DNA of 64,000 bases from Lachnospiraceae bacterium (GTDB lineage Bacteria; Bacillota; Clostridia; Lachnospirales; Lachnospiraceae), in the NCBI GenBank assembly GCA_022791755.1, contig JAAVZR010000008.1, forward strand, positions 88,486-152,485. The letters are read 5' to 3'. The notes beneath the pieces are model-generated. The model was not told where the DNA came from, did no database searches, and worked only from the letters and a program-made list of their open reading frames with translations. The position numbers and the translations under genes were made by a program. This document shows, in pieces, positions 41,926-51,129 of this stretch. The number at the start of each line of letters is the position of its first letter. Positions within the stretch are counted from its first letter, which is position 1.

Positions 41926-43275
41926 ATGGAAAAAGAGCTGGTTTTAGACCGCAACAAATGCAGTGCTTTTTTGACAGAGACAGAGATACAGAATATGAAG
42001 AGCGCCGTTTTGGCGGCGAGAGAGACATTGGTGAGCCGGACCGGCGCGGGAAATGATTTTCTGGGCTGGGTCGATCTGCCGGAGAATTATGACAGAGACG
42101 AATTTGCCCGCATCAAGAAGGCGGCGGATAAGATCCGAAACGATTCGGACGTACTGTTGGTCATCGGCATCGGAGGGTCCTATCTGGGAGCCCGGGCGGC
42201 GATCGAGTTTTTGAATCACTGCTTTTATAACGTTGTATCGAAGGAGGTCCGCAAGGCTCCCGAGATCTATTTTCTGGGAACCAATATCAGCAGCTCCTAT
42301 ATCAGAGATCTGAAGGACGTGCTGACAGGCAAGGATTTTTCCATCAATGTGATCTCCAAATCCGGCACCACCACGGAACCGGCCATTGCGTTCCGCATCT
42401 TCAAGGAGATGATCGAGGAGAAGTACGGCAAGGAGGAGGCGGCGAAGAGAATCTATGCCACCACAGACCGGGCCAGAGGGGCGCTTAAGACGCTGGCCAC
42501 AGAGGAGGGATATGAGACCTTCGTGGTGCCTGACGATGTGGGCGGCCGCTTCTCCGTACTGACCGCTGTGGGGCTTTTGCCGATCGCGGCATCCGGGGCG
42601 GATATCGACGCGCTGATGGCAGGCGCGCAGGCAGCCAGAAAGCAGGCGCTGGAGGCGGATTACGAGGCGAATAACTCCCTGCAGTATGCGGCGGTCCGCA
42701 ATATCCTGCTGCGCAAGGGAAAGAATATCGAGATCACGGCCAATTACGAGCCGGCCCTTCACTATGTGGCCGAGTGGTGGAAGCAGCTCTATGGAGAGAG
42801 CGAAGGCAAGGATCAGAGGGGAATCTTCCCGGCGTCGGTGGATCTGACGGCTGATCTGCACTCCATGGGGCAGTTCATTCAGGACGGTTCACGCAATCTG
42901 TTTGAGACCGTGCTGTGTGTGGATGATGCCGGCGCCGAGATCGTCATGGGCAGCGAGGAGGCGGATCTGGACGGTCTGAATTATCTGGCAGGCCGCAACC
43001 TGGATTTTGTCAATAAGAACGCCATGAACGGTACGATTCTGGCGCACAACGACGGCGGTGTGCCCAACATGGTGGTGCATATTCCGGACCGCAGCGAGTA
43101 CAGCCTGGGCCAGCTCTTCTACTTCTACGAGTTTGCCTGCGGCGTCAGCGGCTATGTCCTGGGCGTAAATCCGTTTAACCAGCCCGGCGTGGAGAGCTAT
43201 AAGAAGAATATGTTTGCTCTTCTTGGCAAGCCCGGCTATGAGGATGCCAGGGAGGCGCTCTTAGCCAGATTATAA
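41926..43275 (+). CDS. pgi: Glucose-6-phosphate isomerase
   Basis: 449 residues from ATG 41926 (AAAAGGAG upstream), the short Gram-positive form. Motifs: [51 protein letters not shown], catalytic-region [12 protein letters not shown], and [14 protein letters not shown] with the C-terminal Lys. It interconverts glucose-6-phosphate and fructose-6-phosphate. It is monocistronic, between two terminators. Confidence 0.96.
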   Translation: MEKELVLDRNKCSAFLTETEIQNMKSAVLAARETLVSRTGAGNDFLGWVDLPENYDRDEFARIKKAADKIRNDSDVLLVIGIGGSYLGARAAIEFLNHCFYNVVSKEVRKAPEIYFLGTNISSSYIRDLKDVLTGKDFSINVISKSGTTTEPAIAFRIFKEMIEEKYGKEEAAKRIYATTDRARGALKTLATEEGYETFVVPDDVGGRFSVLTAVGLLPIAASGADIDALMAGAQAARKQALEADYEANNSLQYAAVRNILLRKGKNIEITANYEPALHYVAEWWKQLYGESEGKDQRGIFPASVDLTADLHSMGQFIQDGSRNLFETVLCVDDAGAEIVMGSEEADLDGLNYLAGRNLDFVNKNAMNGTILAHNDGGVPNMVVHIPDRSEYSLGQLFYFYEFACGVSGYVLGVNPFNQPGVESYKKNMFALLGKPGYEDAREALLARL

Positions 43276-43320
43276 TCGGTCCGTTGGATTTTCTGCGGAT
43301 TTTAGGCAGTGTAAAGACGA

Positions 43321-43346
43321 AAAGGGGGTTTTGATACCCCCTTTTT
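43321..43346 (+). terminator. Rho-independent terminator of pgi
   Basis: AAAGGGGGT-6 bases-ACCCCCTTT followed by TT. Confidence 0.85.
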
Positions 43347-43365
43347 ACTCGATTGGGGGAAGTTT

Positions 43366-43587
43366 ATGTTTATATTATTCGGAACGAGACAGACAACGAA
43401 GCAGATGACAGCGGGGAAAGAGTATCTCTGTCCCCGGTGCAACAATGTGAGGCGCTGGCCTGTGACCCGGTATACTTCCTGGTTTTCGCTGTTTTTTATT
43501 CCGGTGATTCCCTACCGGAATAAATACTATGAGATGTGCCCGGTCTGCCGGGCAGGCCGGGAGGTAAAGGAGGGGCAGTTCGGATAG
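43366..43587 (+). CDS. Small zinc-ribbon protein
   Basis: 73 residues. Two Cys pairs (LCPRCNNV and MCPVCRAG) form a zinc ribbon split by a hydrophobic TSWFSLFFIPVIPYRNKY segment. This layout (zinc-ribbon family with a short hydrophobic insert) is common in small proteins of Firmicutes and Actinobacteria and has no assigned function. It begins 20 bases after the pgi terminator, with a GGGGGAAG ribosome site. Confidence 0.75.
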   Translation: MFILFGTRQTTKQMTAGKEYLCPRCNNVRRWPVTRYTSWFSLFFIPVIPYRNKYYEMCPVCRAGREVKEGQFG

Positions 43588-43625
43588 GAGAGGAGGCGAC
43601 GGACTCACTGGTTAGGTTCCTGCGC

Positions 43626-43892
43626 TTAATCCTCCTCGATCACCTGAAGCTCGAGAAAGTCAAAATCAATGGAATCTACAAAGGAATCCTGGCGAAAGCG
43701 GGTCTTTGCATGGCGCTTGAATTCGGCGATATTGGCGTCCAGCCAGAGGGGGACGCTTAAGTCAAAGGCCAGACAGACCTCGTCCAGGGCGGCGAATATC
43801 TTTTTTGTGCGTGTCGTCTGCGGGTCTTCGTTTTGTATAACCATATCACGGAGCATTCTGTTTTCTGAAAATATCTTTGCCCAAATACGCAT
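43626..43892 (-). CDS. Conserved-looking small protein of unknown function
   Basis: 88 residues from ATG 43892 (AAAGGA upstream). Starts MRIWAKIFSENRMLRDMVI and holds FAALDEVCLAFDLSVPLWLDANIAEFK, ending in an acidic DSIDFDFLELQVIEED. No membrane segment and no cysteine pairs. The 'WAKIF...KNRMLRD' opening recurs, as I recall, in small clostridial proteins, but I cannot assign a family. It converges on the zinc-ribbon gene. Confidence 0.6.
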   Translation of the reverse strand: MRIWAKIFSENRMLRDMVIQNEDPQTTRTKKIFAALDEVCLAFDLSVPLWLDANIAEFKRHAKTRFRQDSFVDSIDFDFLELQVIEED

Positions 43893-44055
43893 GGATGGGG
43901 TCCTTTCTGCATTCCTGCTCTTAATCATATTCAGCTGACGATTATAAAGATAACATGAAACGTTGCCCGGCGCAAGGCGATCTTTTTTGAAATAAATAAT
44001 TGGTTGATAGCTTGTGGCATTCTCTTCCTAAAAAGGGATTTTTCCAAAAAAAACA

Positions 44056-44084
44056 TTGCCTGTTCTGCGTTTTTTTGTTAGAAT
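44056..44084 (+). promoter_or_regulatory. Promoter of the gene at 44127
   Basis: TTGCCT (44056-44061), 17 bases including a T-tract, TAGAAT (44079-44084). Confidence 0.6.
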
Positions 44085-44126
44085 AGCGATAGTTTCCAAA
44101 ATTACAATTATGGGAGGAGAATGTTT

Positions 44127-44555
44127 ATGGGATTAGCGGAACAGATTACTCAAACATTGCGCAGTCACAAACTGTTTTTGTCGGGGCTTCATTACGATCA
44201 GTTTATTATGCTGTTAAACCGTGTTCAGGATGAGCCGTTTTTCTGCAAGGAGCTGTGCAAATGCGCGTTTTTGGCTTCCTGGGATCAGGCCCACGCGATC
44301 TTTTTTGATCAGACAATGTCATGGCTGTGTGATATCAGGGCTGCGGATCTGACTCCTATGCTGGAGCGGGGGAAAGCGTCTCTGGCGTCGCAGCCGCACA
44401 GCGAGAAGGCTCTGTTTCAGCTGTCCTGTGATTTTCTGGAATATCCGGGGGAGACGCCGGACGAGTCCGTGCTTCTGAAATTGTCCAACAGCTGGATATC
44501 CATCGCGGACAATGCGCTGGAGGCCAGCCGTCTGATCGACGAGGTGCAGGCATAA
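44127..44555 (+). CDS. Unknown helical protein
   Basis: 142 residues from ATG 44127, which has GGGAGG at a good spacing; an ATG at 44121 is too close to it. All-helical by composition, no signal peptide or membrane segment. Notable are FFCKELCKCAFLASWDQAHAIFFDQTMSWL in the middle (three Cys) and LLKLSNSWISIADNALEASRLIDEV at the end. I do not recognise it. It is flanked by its own promoter and a terminator, so it is a single-gene transcript. Confidence 0.65.
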   Translation: MGLAEQITQTLRSHKLFLSGLHYDQFIMLLNRVQDEPFFCKELCKCAFLASWDQAHAIFFDQTMSWLCDIRAADLTPMLERGKASLASQPHSEKALFQLSCDFLEYPGETPDESVLLKLSNSWISIADNALEASRLIDEVQA

Positions 44556-44637
44556 GAGAGGCTTTTTTGTCCGACGGAGGCCGGTTTGGCTGCTGTGGGC
44601 GGCGCAGCTTTGAATGGAAACGGGTTTTGTCTGTAAG

Positions 44638-44679
44638 GGTCATGATTTGCCACGGTGAGCGGCGGGTCATGACCTTTTT
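44638..44679 (+). terminator. Rho-independent terminator
   Basis: GGTCATGA (44638-44645) pairs with TCATGACC (44667-44674), 21-base loop with an internal stem, then TTTTT. Confidence 0.65.
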
Positions 44680-44743
44680 GATTGGTCATAATATCTCTGA
44701 TTTTGTAATAAACTGTACCAAAACCATTTAACAGGTGAGATTG

Positions 44744-45268
44744 ATGAAGAAGAGCTTGACAAAGTGCGCGGCGGGATTGCGGAAGGAAAAACCGGCGGAG
44801 GAAGGCATGGAAAAGAGAGAGGATGACAGGATAGCAGGCAGAGCAGTCATTTTCCGGCTGGCCGCCATGTTTATTCTGGCGGCGGCGTTTGTTTTGCTGG
44901 TATCGGGAGTCATGGGCTGTGCGAAGGAGAAGACTCCGGAGGATAAGGTGGCAGATCTGGAATTTACGGTGGTACCGGCTGAGGAGCTGCCGGAGGAGCT
45001 GAAAAGGCTGATTGAAGAAAAGAAAGAAAATGAATTCAAGCTGTCCTACAGTGCCGATGGATTTCTCTATATCGCCGCCGGCTTTGGCGCCAAGGAGACC
45101 GGGGGATACAGCGTCAACGTGAAAGCGCTCTACCTGACGGAAAATGCCATCGTCATGGACAGCGATCTGATCGGGCCCGGACAGGAGGAAGATGTGTCGC
45201 AGGCTCCTTCCTTTCCTTATATCGTGATCCGTACGGAAGACCGGCCGGAATCCATCGTGTTCCGCTGA
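44744..45268 (+). CDS. PrcB-domain lipoprotein
   Basis: 174 residues from ATG 44744 (AGGTG upstream). A charged N-terminus precedes one hydrophobic segment (about 34-55) ending in VMGC, a plausible lipobox. The outer part has a PrcB C-terminal-like fold: FLYIAAGFGAKETGGYSVNVKALYLTENAIV, then SQAPSFPYIVIRTED. In oral spirochaetes PrcB is a lipoprotein partner of the dentilisin protease; in Firmicutes this domain occurs in stand-alone lipoproteins of unknown role. It precedes the sipL-like gene by 66 bases. Confidence 0.7.
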   Translation: MKKSLTKCAAGLRKEKPAEEGMEKREDDRIAGRAVIFRLAAMFILAAAFVLLVSGVMGCAKEKTPEDKVADLEFTVVPAEELPEELKRLIEEKKENEFKLSYSADGFLYIAAGFGAKETGGYSVNVKALYLTENAIVMDSDLIGPGQEEDVSQAPSFPYIVIRTEDRPESIVFR

Positions 45269-45334
45269 AACAGGCATATTCGGACTTCAAAGCGCATACA
45301 ATGGGAGCAGTGAAGACAGATTTCGGAGGGACAT

Positions 45335-46894
45335 ATGGATCTGATTACGAGAAATATACACAGAAACCGGCAAAAGGGGCGTACCGTGACACAGGTGACG
45401 CTGGATGACGATTTTATCGTACCGGATACCAAGGAGGATATGGAGGCGCTGATTCTGGACAGCGCTGCCGTGGAGCTGGAGGATACCAGGCTGATGGGGA
45501 CTCGCCTGGCCGTAAAGGGCCGTCTGGTTTTCCGGGTGCTGTATCACACGCAGAAAAACAGAATGGTGGACAACATGGAGGGCGCTCTGCCCTTTGAGGA
45601 GTTCGTGAATGTGAGCGATGTGGCGGAAGACGATGATATCCGGGTGGACTGGGACATCGAGGATCTGACGGCATCCATGATTAATTCCCGTAAGTTAAAC
45701 ATGAAGACGGTGATCACTCTGACGGTGACGGCGGAGGAGCTGCGGGATGAGGCTGTCACCGTGGAAGTGGACGGGGGCGAAGGCGCGGAGACCGTCAGCG
45801 AGTACATAGAAGCCGCTCAGATCGCGGTGCAGACCAGAGATACCTACCGGGTCAAGGAAGAGGTGGAGCTGTCGGCCAGCAAGCCGAACATCGCAGGGCT
45901 CCTGTGGCAGGAGCTGACGCCGAGGGGGATCGAGTGCCGTCCTCTGGACGGGAAGCTGAGTATTCACGGAGAGATGGAGCTCTTTTGTATCTACCGGGGA
46001 GAGGAGGAGCATGTCCCCTTGCAGTGGGTGGAACGCAGCATTCCCTTTTCCGGTTCCATTGAGATGCCCGAATGCACCGACGAGATGATCCCGGCCATAG
46101 ATATACGCCCGGTACACTGGGAGGTGGAGGCCAAGGCGGATTATGACGGGGAGATGAGGCTTTTATCGGCGGAGGCCGTGCTGGAGCTGGATATCCGGCT
46201 GTATGAGGAGCTTCGGGTGGGCGTCCTGAGCGATATCTACTGTCCGGGCGCCGACGTAATCCTGGAAAGCAGCGAGGCGCACCTGGAGCATCTGGTCACG
46301 CGCAACGCGTCGAAATATAAGATGACAGATAAACTGACACTGGGAGCGGTGGATAAGATCCTGCAGATATGCCATGCCGGCGGTTCGGTGAAGCTGGATT
46401 CGGTGGAACCGGTGGAGAACGGTCTGAGCGTCGAGGGGACCCTGTGCGTAGATGTGCTGTACGTGGCGGCGGATGATCTGTCGCCGGTGCGGAATATCCG
46501 CGGTATGCTGCCGTTTAGCTATACCATAGAGGCATCCGGGATTCGTCCCGGAGCTACGTTTCGGGTTAAGCCGGGACTGGAACAGCTGAGCGCCATGCTT
46601 TTAGGCAACGGGGAGCTGGAGATCAAGGCCGTCATCGTACTGGACAGTCTGGTGATGGAGCCATTGACATTGCCGGTAATACGGTCGGCACAGATCATGC
46701 CGTTGGATCCGGCCAGACTGGAGGCATTGCCCGGTATTGTGGGCTATGTGGTACAGAAAGGGGATACTCTGTGGAAAATCGCCAAGAAATTTTATGCTTC
46801 CGTGGATAACATACGCGAAACAAACGGCTTGGGCGGCGATGAGCTGGAGCCTGGCCAGAGACTGCTAATCATAAAGCAGGCCGAAAGGCTGTAA
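45335..46894 (+). CDS. sipL: SipL-type spore coat morphogenetic protein (SPOCS repeats + LysM)
   Basis: 519 residues, matching Clostridioides difficile SipL in length and layout. Three SPOCS (DUF3794)-type beta domains: about 25-150 (VKGRLVFRVLYHTQKN), 170-300 (IHGEMELFCIYRGEEE, VPLQWVERSIPFSG) and 320-450 (VEGTLCVDVLYVAADD). A C-terminal LysM (about 470-517, YVVQKGDTLWKIAKKF...NGLGGDELEPGQRLLI) follows. SipL anchors the coat basement protein SpoIVA at the forespore surface, playing the part SpoVM/SpoVID play in Bacillus. GGAGGG precedes the ATG. Strong evidence of a spore former. Confidence 0.88.
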   Translation: MDLITRNIHRNRQKGRTVTQVTLDDDFIVPDTKEDMEALILDSAAVELEDTRLMGTRLAVKGRLVFRVLYHTQKNRMVDNMEGALPFEEFVNVSDVAEDDDIRVDWDIEDLTASMINSRKLNMKTVITLTVTAEELRDEAVTVEVDGGEGAETVSEYIEAAQIAVQTRDTYRVKEEVELSASKPNIAGLLWQELTPRGIECRPLDGKLSIHGEMELFCIYRGEEEHVPLQWVERSIPFSGSIEMPECTDEMIPAIDIRPVHWEVEAKADYDGEMRLLSAEAVLELDIRLYEELRVGVLSDIYCPGADVILESSEAHLEHLVTRNASKYKMTDKLTLGAVDKILQICHAGGSVKLDSVEPVENGLSVEGTLCVDVLYVAADDLSPVRNIRGMLPFSYTIEASGIRPGATFRVKPGLEQLSAMLLGNGELEIKAVIVLDSLVMEPLTLPVIRSAQIMPLDPARLEALPGIVGYVVQKGDTLWKIAKKFYASVDNIRETNGLGGDELEPGQRLLIIKQAERL

Positions 46895-46930
46895 CCATGC
46901 AAAAAAGAAATTGAACGGGAACAGAAAACA

Positions 46931-47007
46931 GGCTGCGGGCATATAGTAATATCAGGAAGACGGAATTTAAATCCTTCCCGATATGAAAAACCCGCAGCCG
47001 TTTTTTT
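46931..47007 (+). terminator. Rho-independent terminator of sipL
   Basis: GGCTGCGGG (46931-46939) pairs with CCCGCAGCC (46991-46999), with inner stems, followed by seven T residues. Confidence 0.75.
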
Positions 47008-47040
47008 ATACCGGTTTTCCTCCGTCTCTCAGAGACACCG

Positions 47041-47066
47041 GACGCTTTGCCATAAGGCAAAGCGTC
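47041..47066. repeat. Perfect hairpin between convergent genes
   Basis: GACGCTTTGCC-ATAA-GGCAAAGCGTC, an 11-base-pair stem without a U-tract. Confidence 0.5.
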
Positions 47067-47105
47067 GTGATAACATTTCAATGCGCGGCTGCTTTTGCAT
47101 AGATG

Positions 47106-47129
47106 GCGTGGACTTGCGACTGTCCACGC
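47106..47129. repeat. Second perfect hairpin between convergent genes
   Basis: GCGTGGAC-8 bases-GTCCACGC, 38 bases before the end of the minus-strand lactonase. It may stabilise or help end that transcript. Confidence 0.45.
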
Positions 47130-47166
47130 TGTACATAGCGGCCGGGAAAAGCGTCTGCGTAATGGG

Positions 47167-48222
47167 TCAGTCCAGTTTCAGCATGACGCCGCTGTTGGGC
47201 TGATCGATGGAGAGCGGAGCAGCGTGCATGATAATCAGGCCCTTTTCATAGTCGATGGAGAAGAAGGTGATGGAATTCTCCTCGTAATTGATGCTGCACA
47301 CATGCTTTTCGTCGGGGAAGAGAATAAAATCCTTCGGATAACGGCCGCTGACCGGCAGTGAAAAGCGGTGTGTCAGCATACCGGACTGGGGATCGCGCTC
47401 AAACATGCCGAGACAGTTATCCCCGGCGCTGGTGTAGAGCAGGTGGCGGTCATCCGGCGTGATATCCAGACGCAAAGCGGCGGTGACGGAGCTGTTTAAG
47501 CTGCGCTTGCCCACCGTGGGGATGCTTTGGAGGCGTGTGAAGACAGGATGCGTTCCTTTATCCTCATAGTGATATACATGGATCACATTGGCCATCTGAC
47601 AGATCACATACATAAACTGTCCGTCCTGGCTGAAGACGATCTGATTGGGCGCAGACTGTACGTTACAGTGCAGAATATGGGCGACGGTGAGGCGGCCGGA
47701 CGGCCGGTCCACCCGAAAGACCTTTATGTGGTCAAGCCCCATCTCCACAGAGCACAGATAATTGCCGTCGGGGGTGAAGCGGACGCAGCTTACATGGGGC
47801 TGGGAATCTCTCTCGGCGATACTGCCCATGCCCTGGTCGAAAATACCGTCGGTGATCTCTCCCACCGTGCCGTCCTCATTGATGCGCAGAATCGTGGTTT
47901 TGCCGTCATGATAGCCGGCCACGGCCATAAACTGTCCGGTGGGGTCGATATCCAGAAAGCGGCCCCGCATACCGCGGATATTGGTGAGAGCAAGCCTGGT
48001 AAGGCCGCCGTTTTCATCAATGGCAAAGGTTACGACGCCGTCATCTGCGATGGAATACAGAAAACGACGGTTCGGTGAAAGGGTTACGAAGGCAGAATTG
48101 CTGACGGCCGCCTCTTCCCGCTTGATCAGCGTATTCTTTTTGGTATCCACGTCGAAGATGGTGATACCCTTGCTCTTTCCGATATAGGTGTATGAGCCGA
48201 CGTAAGCGACATATCTGCTCAT
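47167..48222 (-). CDS. Seven-bladed beta-propeller lactonase (6-phosphogluconolactonase-like)
   Basis: 351 residues from ATG 48222, with AAAGGAGG upstream; a longer frame lacks a ribosome site. YVAYVGSYTYIGKSKGI opens the first blade; repeated blade motifs follow (LSPNRRFLYSIAD, IDPTGQFMAVAGY, FTPDGNYLCSVEMGLDHIKVF, FSQDGQFMYVICQ, ITPDDRHLLYTSAGDN). This is the YbhE/Pgl lactonase family. Some members hydrolyse 6-phosphogluconolactone; others have unknown substrates. No zwf or gnd lies nearby, so the substrate is open. Confidence 0.85.
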   Translation of the reverse strand: MSRYVAYVGSYTYIGKSKGITIFDVDTKKNTLIKREEAAVSNSAFVTLSPNRRFLYSIADDGVVTFAIDENGGLTRLALTNIRGMRGRFLDIDPTGQFMAVAGYHDGKTTILRINEDGTVGEITDGIFDQGMGSIAERDSQPHVSCVRFTPDGNYLCSVEMGLDHIKVFRVDRPSGRLTVAHILHCNVQSAPNQIVFSQDGQFMYVICQMANVIHVYHYEDKGTHPVFTRLQSIPTVGKRSLNSSVTAALRLDITPDDRHLLYTSAGDNCLGMFERDPQSGMLTHRFSLPVSGRYPKDFILFPDEKHVCSINYEENSITFFSIDYEKGLIIMHAAPLSIDQPNSGVMLKLD

Positions 48223-48268
48223 GGGGATCCTCCTTTTTTCGCTCATAGAATTCCTGAATCATGGTTTT

Positions 48269-48297
48269 ATCATAGCATAAGTCGGGGGAAATGTTAA
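48269..48297 (-). promoter_or_regulatory. Promoter of the lactonase gene
   Basis: Minus-strand TTAACA (48292-48297), 17 bases, TATGAT (48269-48274). Confidence 0.65.
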
Positions 48298-48333
48298 GTT
48301 TTATTTTACCATCTGAAAATATTTGAAAAACCA

Positions 48334-48361
48334 TTGACACCCCCTGAAAAACTGCTATAAT
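48334..48361 (+). promoter_or_regulatory. Sigma-A promoter of potABCD
   Basis: TTGACA (48334-48339), 16 bases, TGC-TATAAT (-10 at 48356-48361), combining a consensus -35 with an extended -10. Confidence 0.85.
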
Positions 48362-48424
48362 CCTCTTACAATGGGGGAATAGGGGATGCCTGGAAGGCAT
48401 TATTTTACGGTAGGAGGAATGGCC

Positions 48425-49498
48425 ATGGAGCGTACATTAATTGACCTGAAAGACATTTCCAAGAGATTCGGCGACACGATGGTTCTGGATGAGATGAATC
48501 TGACCGTGCGGGAGAATGAATTCGTCACTCTTTTAGGTCCCAGCGGATGCGGCAAGACCACCACTCTGCGCATCATCGGCGGCTTCGTGCAGCCTACCAC
48601 AGGCCAGGTGATCTTTGACGGCAGGGATATCACAAAGCTTCCTCCGAATAAGCGGGCGCTGAATACCGTATTTCAGAAGTATGCTCTTTTTACTCATATG
48701 AATATCGCGGAAAACATTGCCTTTGGCCTGACGGTGAAGGGCAAGTCGAAGGAATATATTAAGGATAAGATCAGATACGCGCTGAAGTTAGTAAATCTGG
48801 ACGGCTATGAGAACCGCTCGGTGGATTCTTTAAGCGGCGGACAGCAGCAGAGGATCGCCATAGCCAGAGCCATCGTCAACGAACCGAAGGTGCTGCTTCT
48901 GGACGAGCCTCTGGGGGCGCTGGATCTGAAGCTGAGACAGGATATGCAGTACGAGCTGATCCGCATGAAGAAGGAACTGGGCATCACTTTCATCTATGTG
49001 ACCCATGACCAGGAGGAAGCTCTGACCATGTCGGATACGGTGGTGGTCATGAATCAGGGCTATATCCAGCAGATGGGGACGCCGGAGCAGATCTATAATG
49101 AGCCGGAGAACGCCTTTGTGGCTGATTTCATCGGTGAGAGCAATATCGTGGACGGCATCATGATAGAGGACCGGCTGGTGGAGATCTGCGGGGTCCGGTT
49201 CCCGTGCGTGGATGAGGGATTCGGCTGCAATAAGCCGGTGGATGTGGTGATTCGGCCGGAGGATATCCGCCTGTCGGAGACAGAGGCGGGGCTTTTGGAG
49301 GGTGAGGTGACTCACCTGATCTTTAAGGGCGTGCACTACGAGATGGAGGTCATGGCCGGCAGCCATGAGTGGCTGGTTCACAGTACCAAATGCTTCCCCG
49401 TGGGGACGAAGGTCAGCATGCAGGTGAAGCCTTTTGATATACAGATTATGAACAAGCCGGAATCTGAAGATGAAATGGCGGTGGAGATCGATGGGTAG
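48425..49498 (+). CDS. potA: Spermidine/putrescine ABC transporter ATPase
   Basis: 357 residues from ATG 48425, preceded by AGGAGG at 7 bases. Walker [11 protein letters not shown]-loop [11 protein letters not shown], signature LSGGQQQR, Walker [13 protein letters not shown], switch THDQEEAL, then a C-terminal TOBE-type domain ([11 protein letters not shown]). First gene of potABCD; potB starts inside its end. Polyamine import pairs logically with the nucleosidase at 40229, which clears polyamine by-products. Confidence 0.93.
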   Translation: MERTLIDLKDISKRFGDTMVLDEMNLTVRENEFVTLLGPSGCGKTTTLRIIGGFVQPTTGQVIFDGRDITKLPPNKRALNTVFQKYALFTHMNIAENIAFGLTVKGKSKEYIKDKIRYALKLVNLDGYENRSVDSLSGGQQQRIAIARAIVNEPKVLLLDEPLGALDLKLRQDMQYELIRMKKELGITFIYVTHDQEEALTMSDTVVVMNQGYIQQMGTPEQIYNEPENAFVADFIGESNIVDGIMIEDRLVEICGVRFPCVDEGFGCNKPVDVVIRPEDIRLSETEAGLLEGEVTHLIFKGVHYEMEVMAGSHEWLVHSTKCFPVGTKVSMQVKPFDIQIMNKPESEDEMAVEIDG

Positions 49499-50300
49499 GA
49501 AATCCTTTGCGCTTCCCTATGTGGTCTGGATGATCGGCTTTACGATCATCCCTCTGGCGATGATCGTGTTTTATGGACTGACGGATAATACGGGAGCTTT
49601 TACCCTGGCCAATGTGGCTGAAGTTATGACGGCGGAACATGCCCGGGCACTGTGGCTGTCCGTGGGCCTGTCGGTGGTGAGTACCTTAATCTGCCTGGTG
49701 CTGGCCTACCCCTTGGCGATGATTCTGAAGGGAATCAGCCGCAATCAGAACAGCCTGATCGTGTTTATCTTCATTTTGCCCATGTGGATGAATTCGCTGC
49801 TGCGCACCATGGCCTGGCAGACGATTCTGTCCAATCAGGGCGTGCTGAATGCCGTGCTGAGCTTTCTGGGCCTGCCCACCGTGCGCATCATCAATACGGC
49901 GGGGGCCATTATCTTCGGCATGGTCTATGATTTCATGCCGTTTATGGTGCTGCCCATCTACAATGTGCTCATAAAGATCGGGCAGGATAAGGTGGACGCC
50001 GCCAGGGATCTGGGGGCAAATGGCTTTCAGACCTTTGTCCGGGTGATTTTTCCCATGAGTATGCCCGGTGTGGTCAGCGGCATTACCATGGTGTTCGTGC
50101 CGGCCATGACCACCTTCGTGATCTCGAATCTGCTGGGCGGAGGCAAGATTCTGCTGATCGGTAATGTGATCGAGCAGGCATTTACCTCCGGCAGCAACTG
50201 GCACCTGGGGTCCGGCCTGTCACTGGTGCTGATGGTGTTTATCTTCATCAGCATGGCGGTGCTGGCCAAGTATGATCCGGAAGGGAGTAATGTCATATGA
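49491..50300 (+). CDS. potB: Spermidine/putrescine ABC permease PotB
   Basis: 269 residues from ATG 49491 (GGTGGAG upstream), overlapping the potA stop. Six membrane segments; the ABC-permease EAA loop reads [47 protein letters not shown] is typical of PotB. It overlaps potC by four bases (ATGA). Confidence 0.93.
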   Translation: MGRKSFALPYVVWMIGFTIIPLAMIVFYGLTDNTGAFTLANVAEVMTAEHARALWLSVGLSVVSTLICLVLAYPLAMILKGISRNQNSLIVFIFILPMWMNSLLRTMAWQTILSNQGVLNAVLSFLGLPTVRIINTAGAIIFGMVYDFMPFMVLPIYNVLIKIGQDKVDAARDLGANGFQTFVRVIFPMSMPGVVSGITMVFVPAMTTFVISNLLGGGKILLIGNVIEQAFTSGSNWHLGSGLSLVLMVFIFISMAVLAKYDPEGSNVI

Positions 50301-51073
50301 AGAACATCATTAAGAAAATCTATCTCATTTTGATGTTGTTTTATCTGTATGCCCCGATCCTGGTGCTGATCGTACTGTCCTTTAATGAAGCCAGGTCCCG
50401 TGTGGTCTGGGGAGGCTTTTCCCTCAAATGGTACGCGGATCTGTTCCGCAATCAGATGGTGCTGGATGCTTTAAAGACGACGCTGGTCATCGCGTTTTCC
50501 TCGGCTCTGGCGGCCACGGTGCTGGGGACGCTTGCCTGCCTGGGGATCAACCGTATGAGGCGTTTTCCCCGCACGGTGGTCATGGGCATAAACAATATTC
50601 CCATGATGAATGCGGACATTGTCACCGGCATCGCGCTGATGCTCTGCTTCATGGCTTTCGGGGTGACGCTGAGCCTTCAGACCGTGCTTTTGGCTCATAT
50701 CACGTTCAATGTGCCTTATGTGATCCTGAGCGTGATGCCGAAACTAAAGCAGCTGGAGGGCGGCGCCTACGAGGCGGCCCTGGATTTGGGGGCTTCGCCG
50801 GTCTACGCCTTTTTCCGGGTGGTGATGCCGGATCTGATGCCGGGAATTCTGTCCGGTTTTCTGATGGCCTTCACCATGTCGCTGGACGATTTTGTGATTA
50901 CCCATTTTACTACGGGGGCCGGAGTCAATACGCTGTCTACGCTGATCTACAGCGAGGTGCGCAGGGGAATCAAACCTACATTGTACGCGCTGTCAGCGCT
51001 GATGTTCATATCTGTGCTGGTGCTGCTCATTCTGATCAATGTGCGGCCGCAGAAAAAAGAGATGATCGACTGA
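50297..51073 (+). CDS. potC: Spermidine/putrescine ABC permease PotC
   Basis: 258 residues, six membrane segments. EAA loop EAALDLGASPVYAFFRVVMPDLMPGILSG; the FNEARSRVVWGGFSLKWYADLF start and SLDDFVITHFTTGAG are PotC hallmarks. It pairs with PotB to form the channel. Confidence 0.93.
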   Translation: MKNIIKKIYLILMLFYLYAPILVLIVLSFNEARSRVVWGGFSLKWYADLFRNQMVLDALKTTLVIAFSSALAATVLGTLACLGINRMRRFPRTVVMGINNIPMMNADIVTGIALMLCFMAFGVTLSLQTVLLAHITFNVPYVILSVMPKLKQLEGGAYEAALDLGASPVYAFFRVVMPDLMPGILSGFLMAFTMSLDDFVITHFTTGAGVNTLSTLIYSEVRRGIKPTLYALSALMFISVLVLLILINVRPQKKEMID

Positions 51074-51090
51074 GGACAGGCTATCTGTCC
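51074..51090 (+). other. Intercistronic hairpin between potC and potD
   Basis: GGACAG-5 bases-CTGTCC directly after the potC stop. No U-run, so more likely an mRNA processing or stability element that lets the binding protein be made at a different level. Confidence 0.4.
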
Positions 51091-51129
51091 CCGGTATCAT
51101 AATAATACATTCAAAGGAGGATAAAAGGA

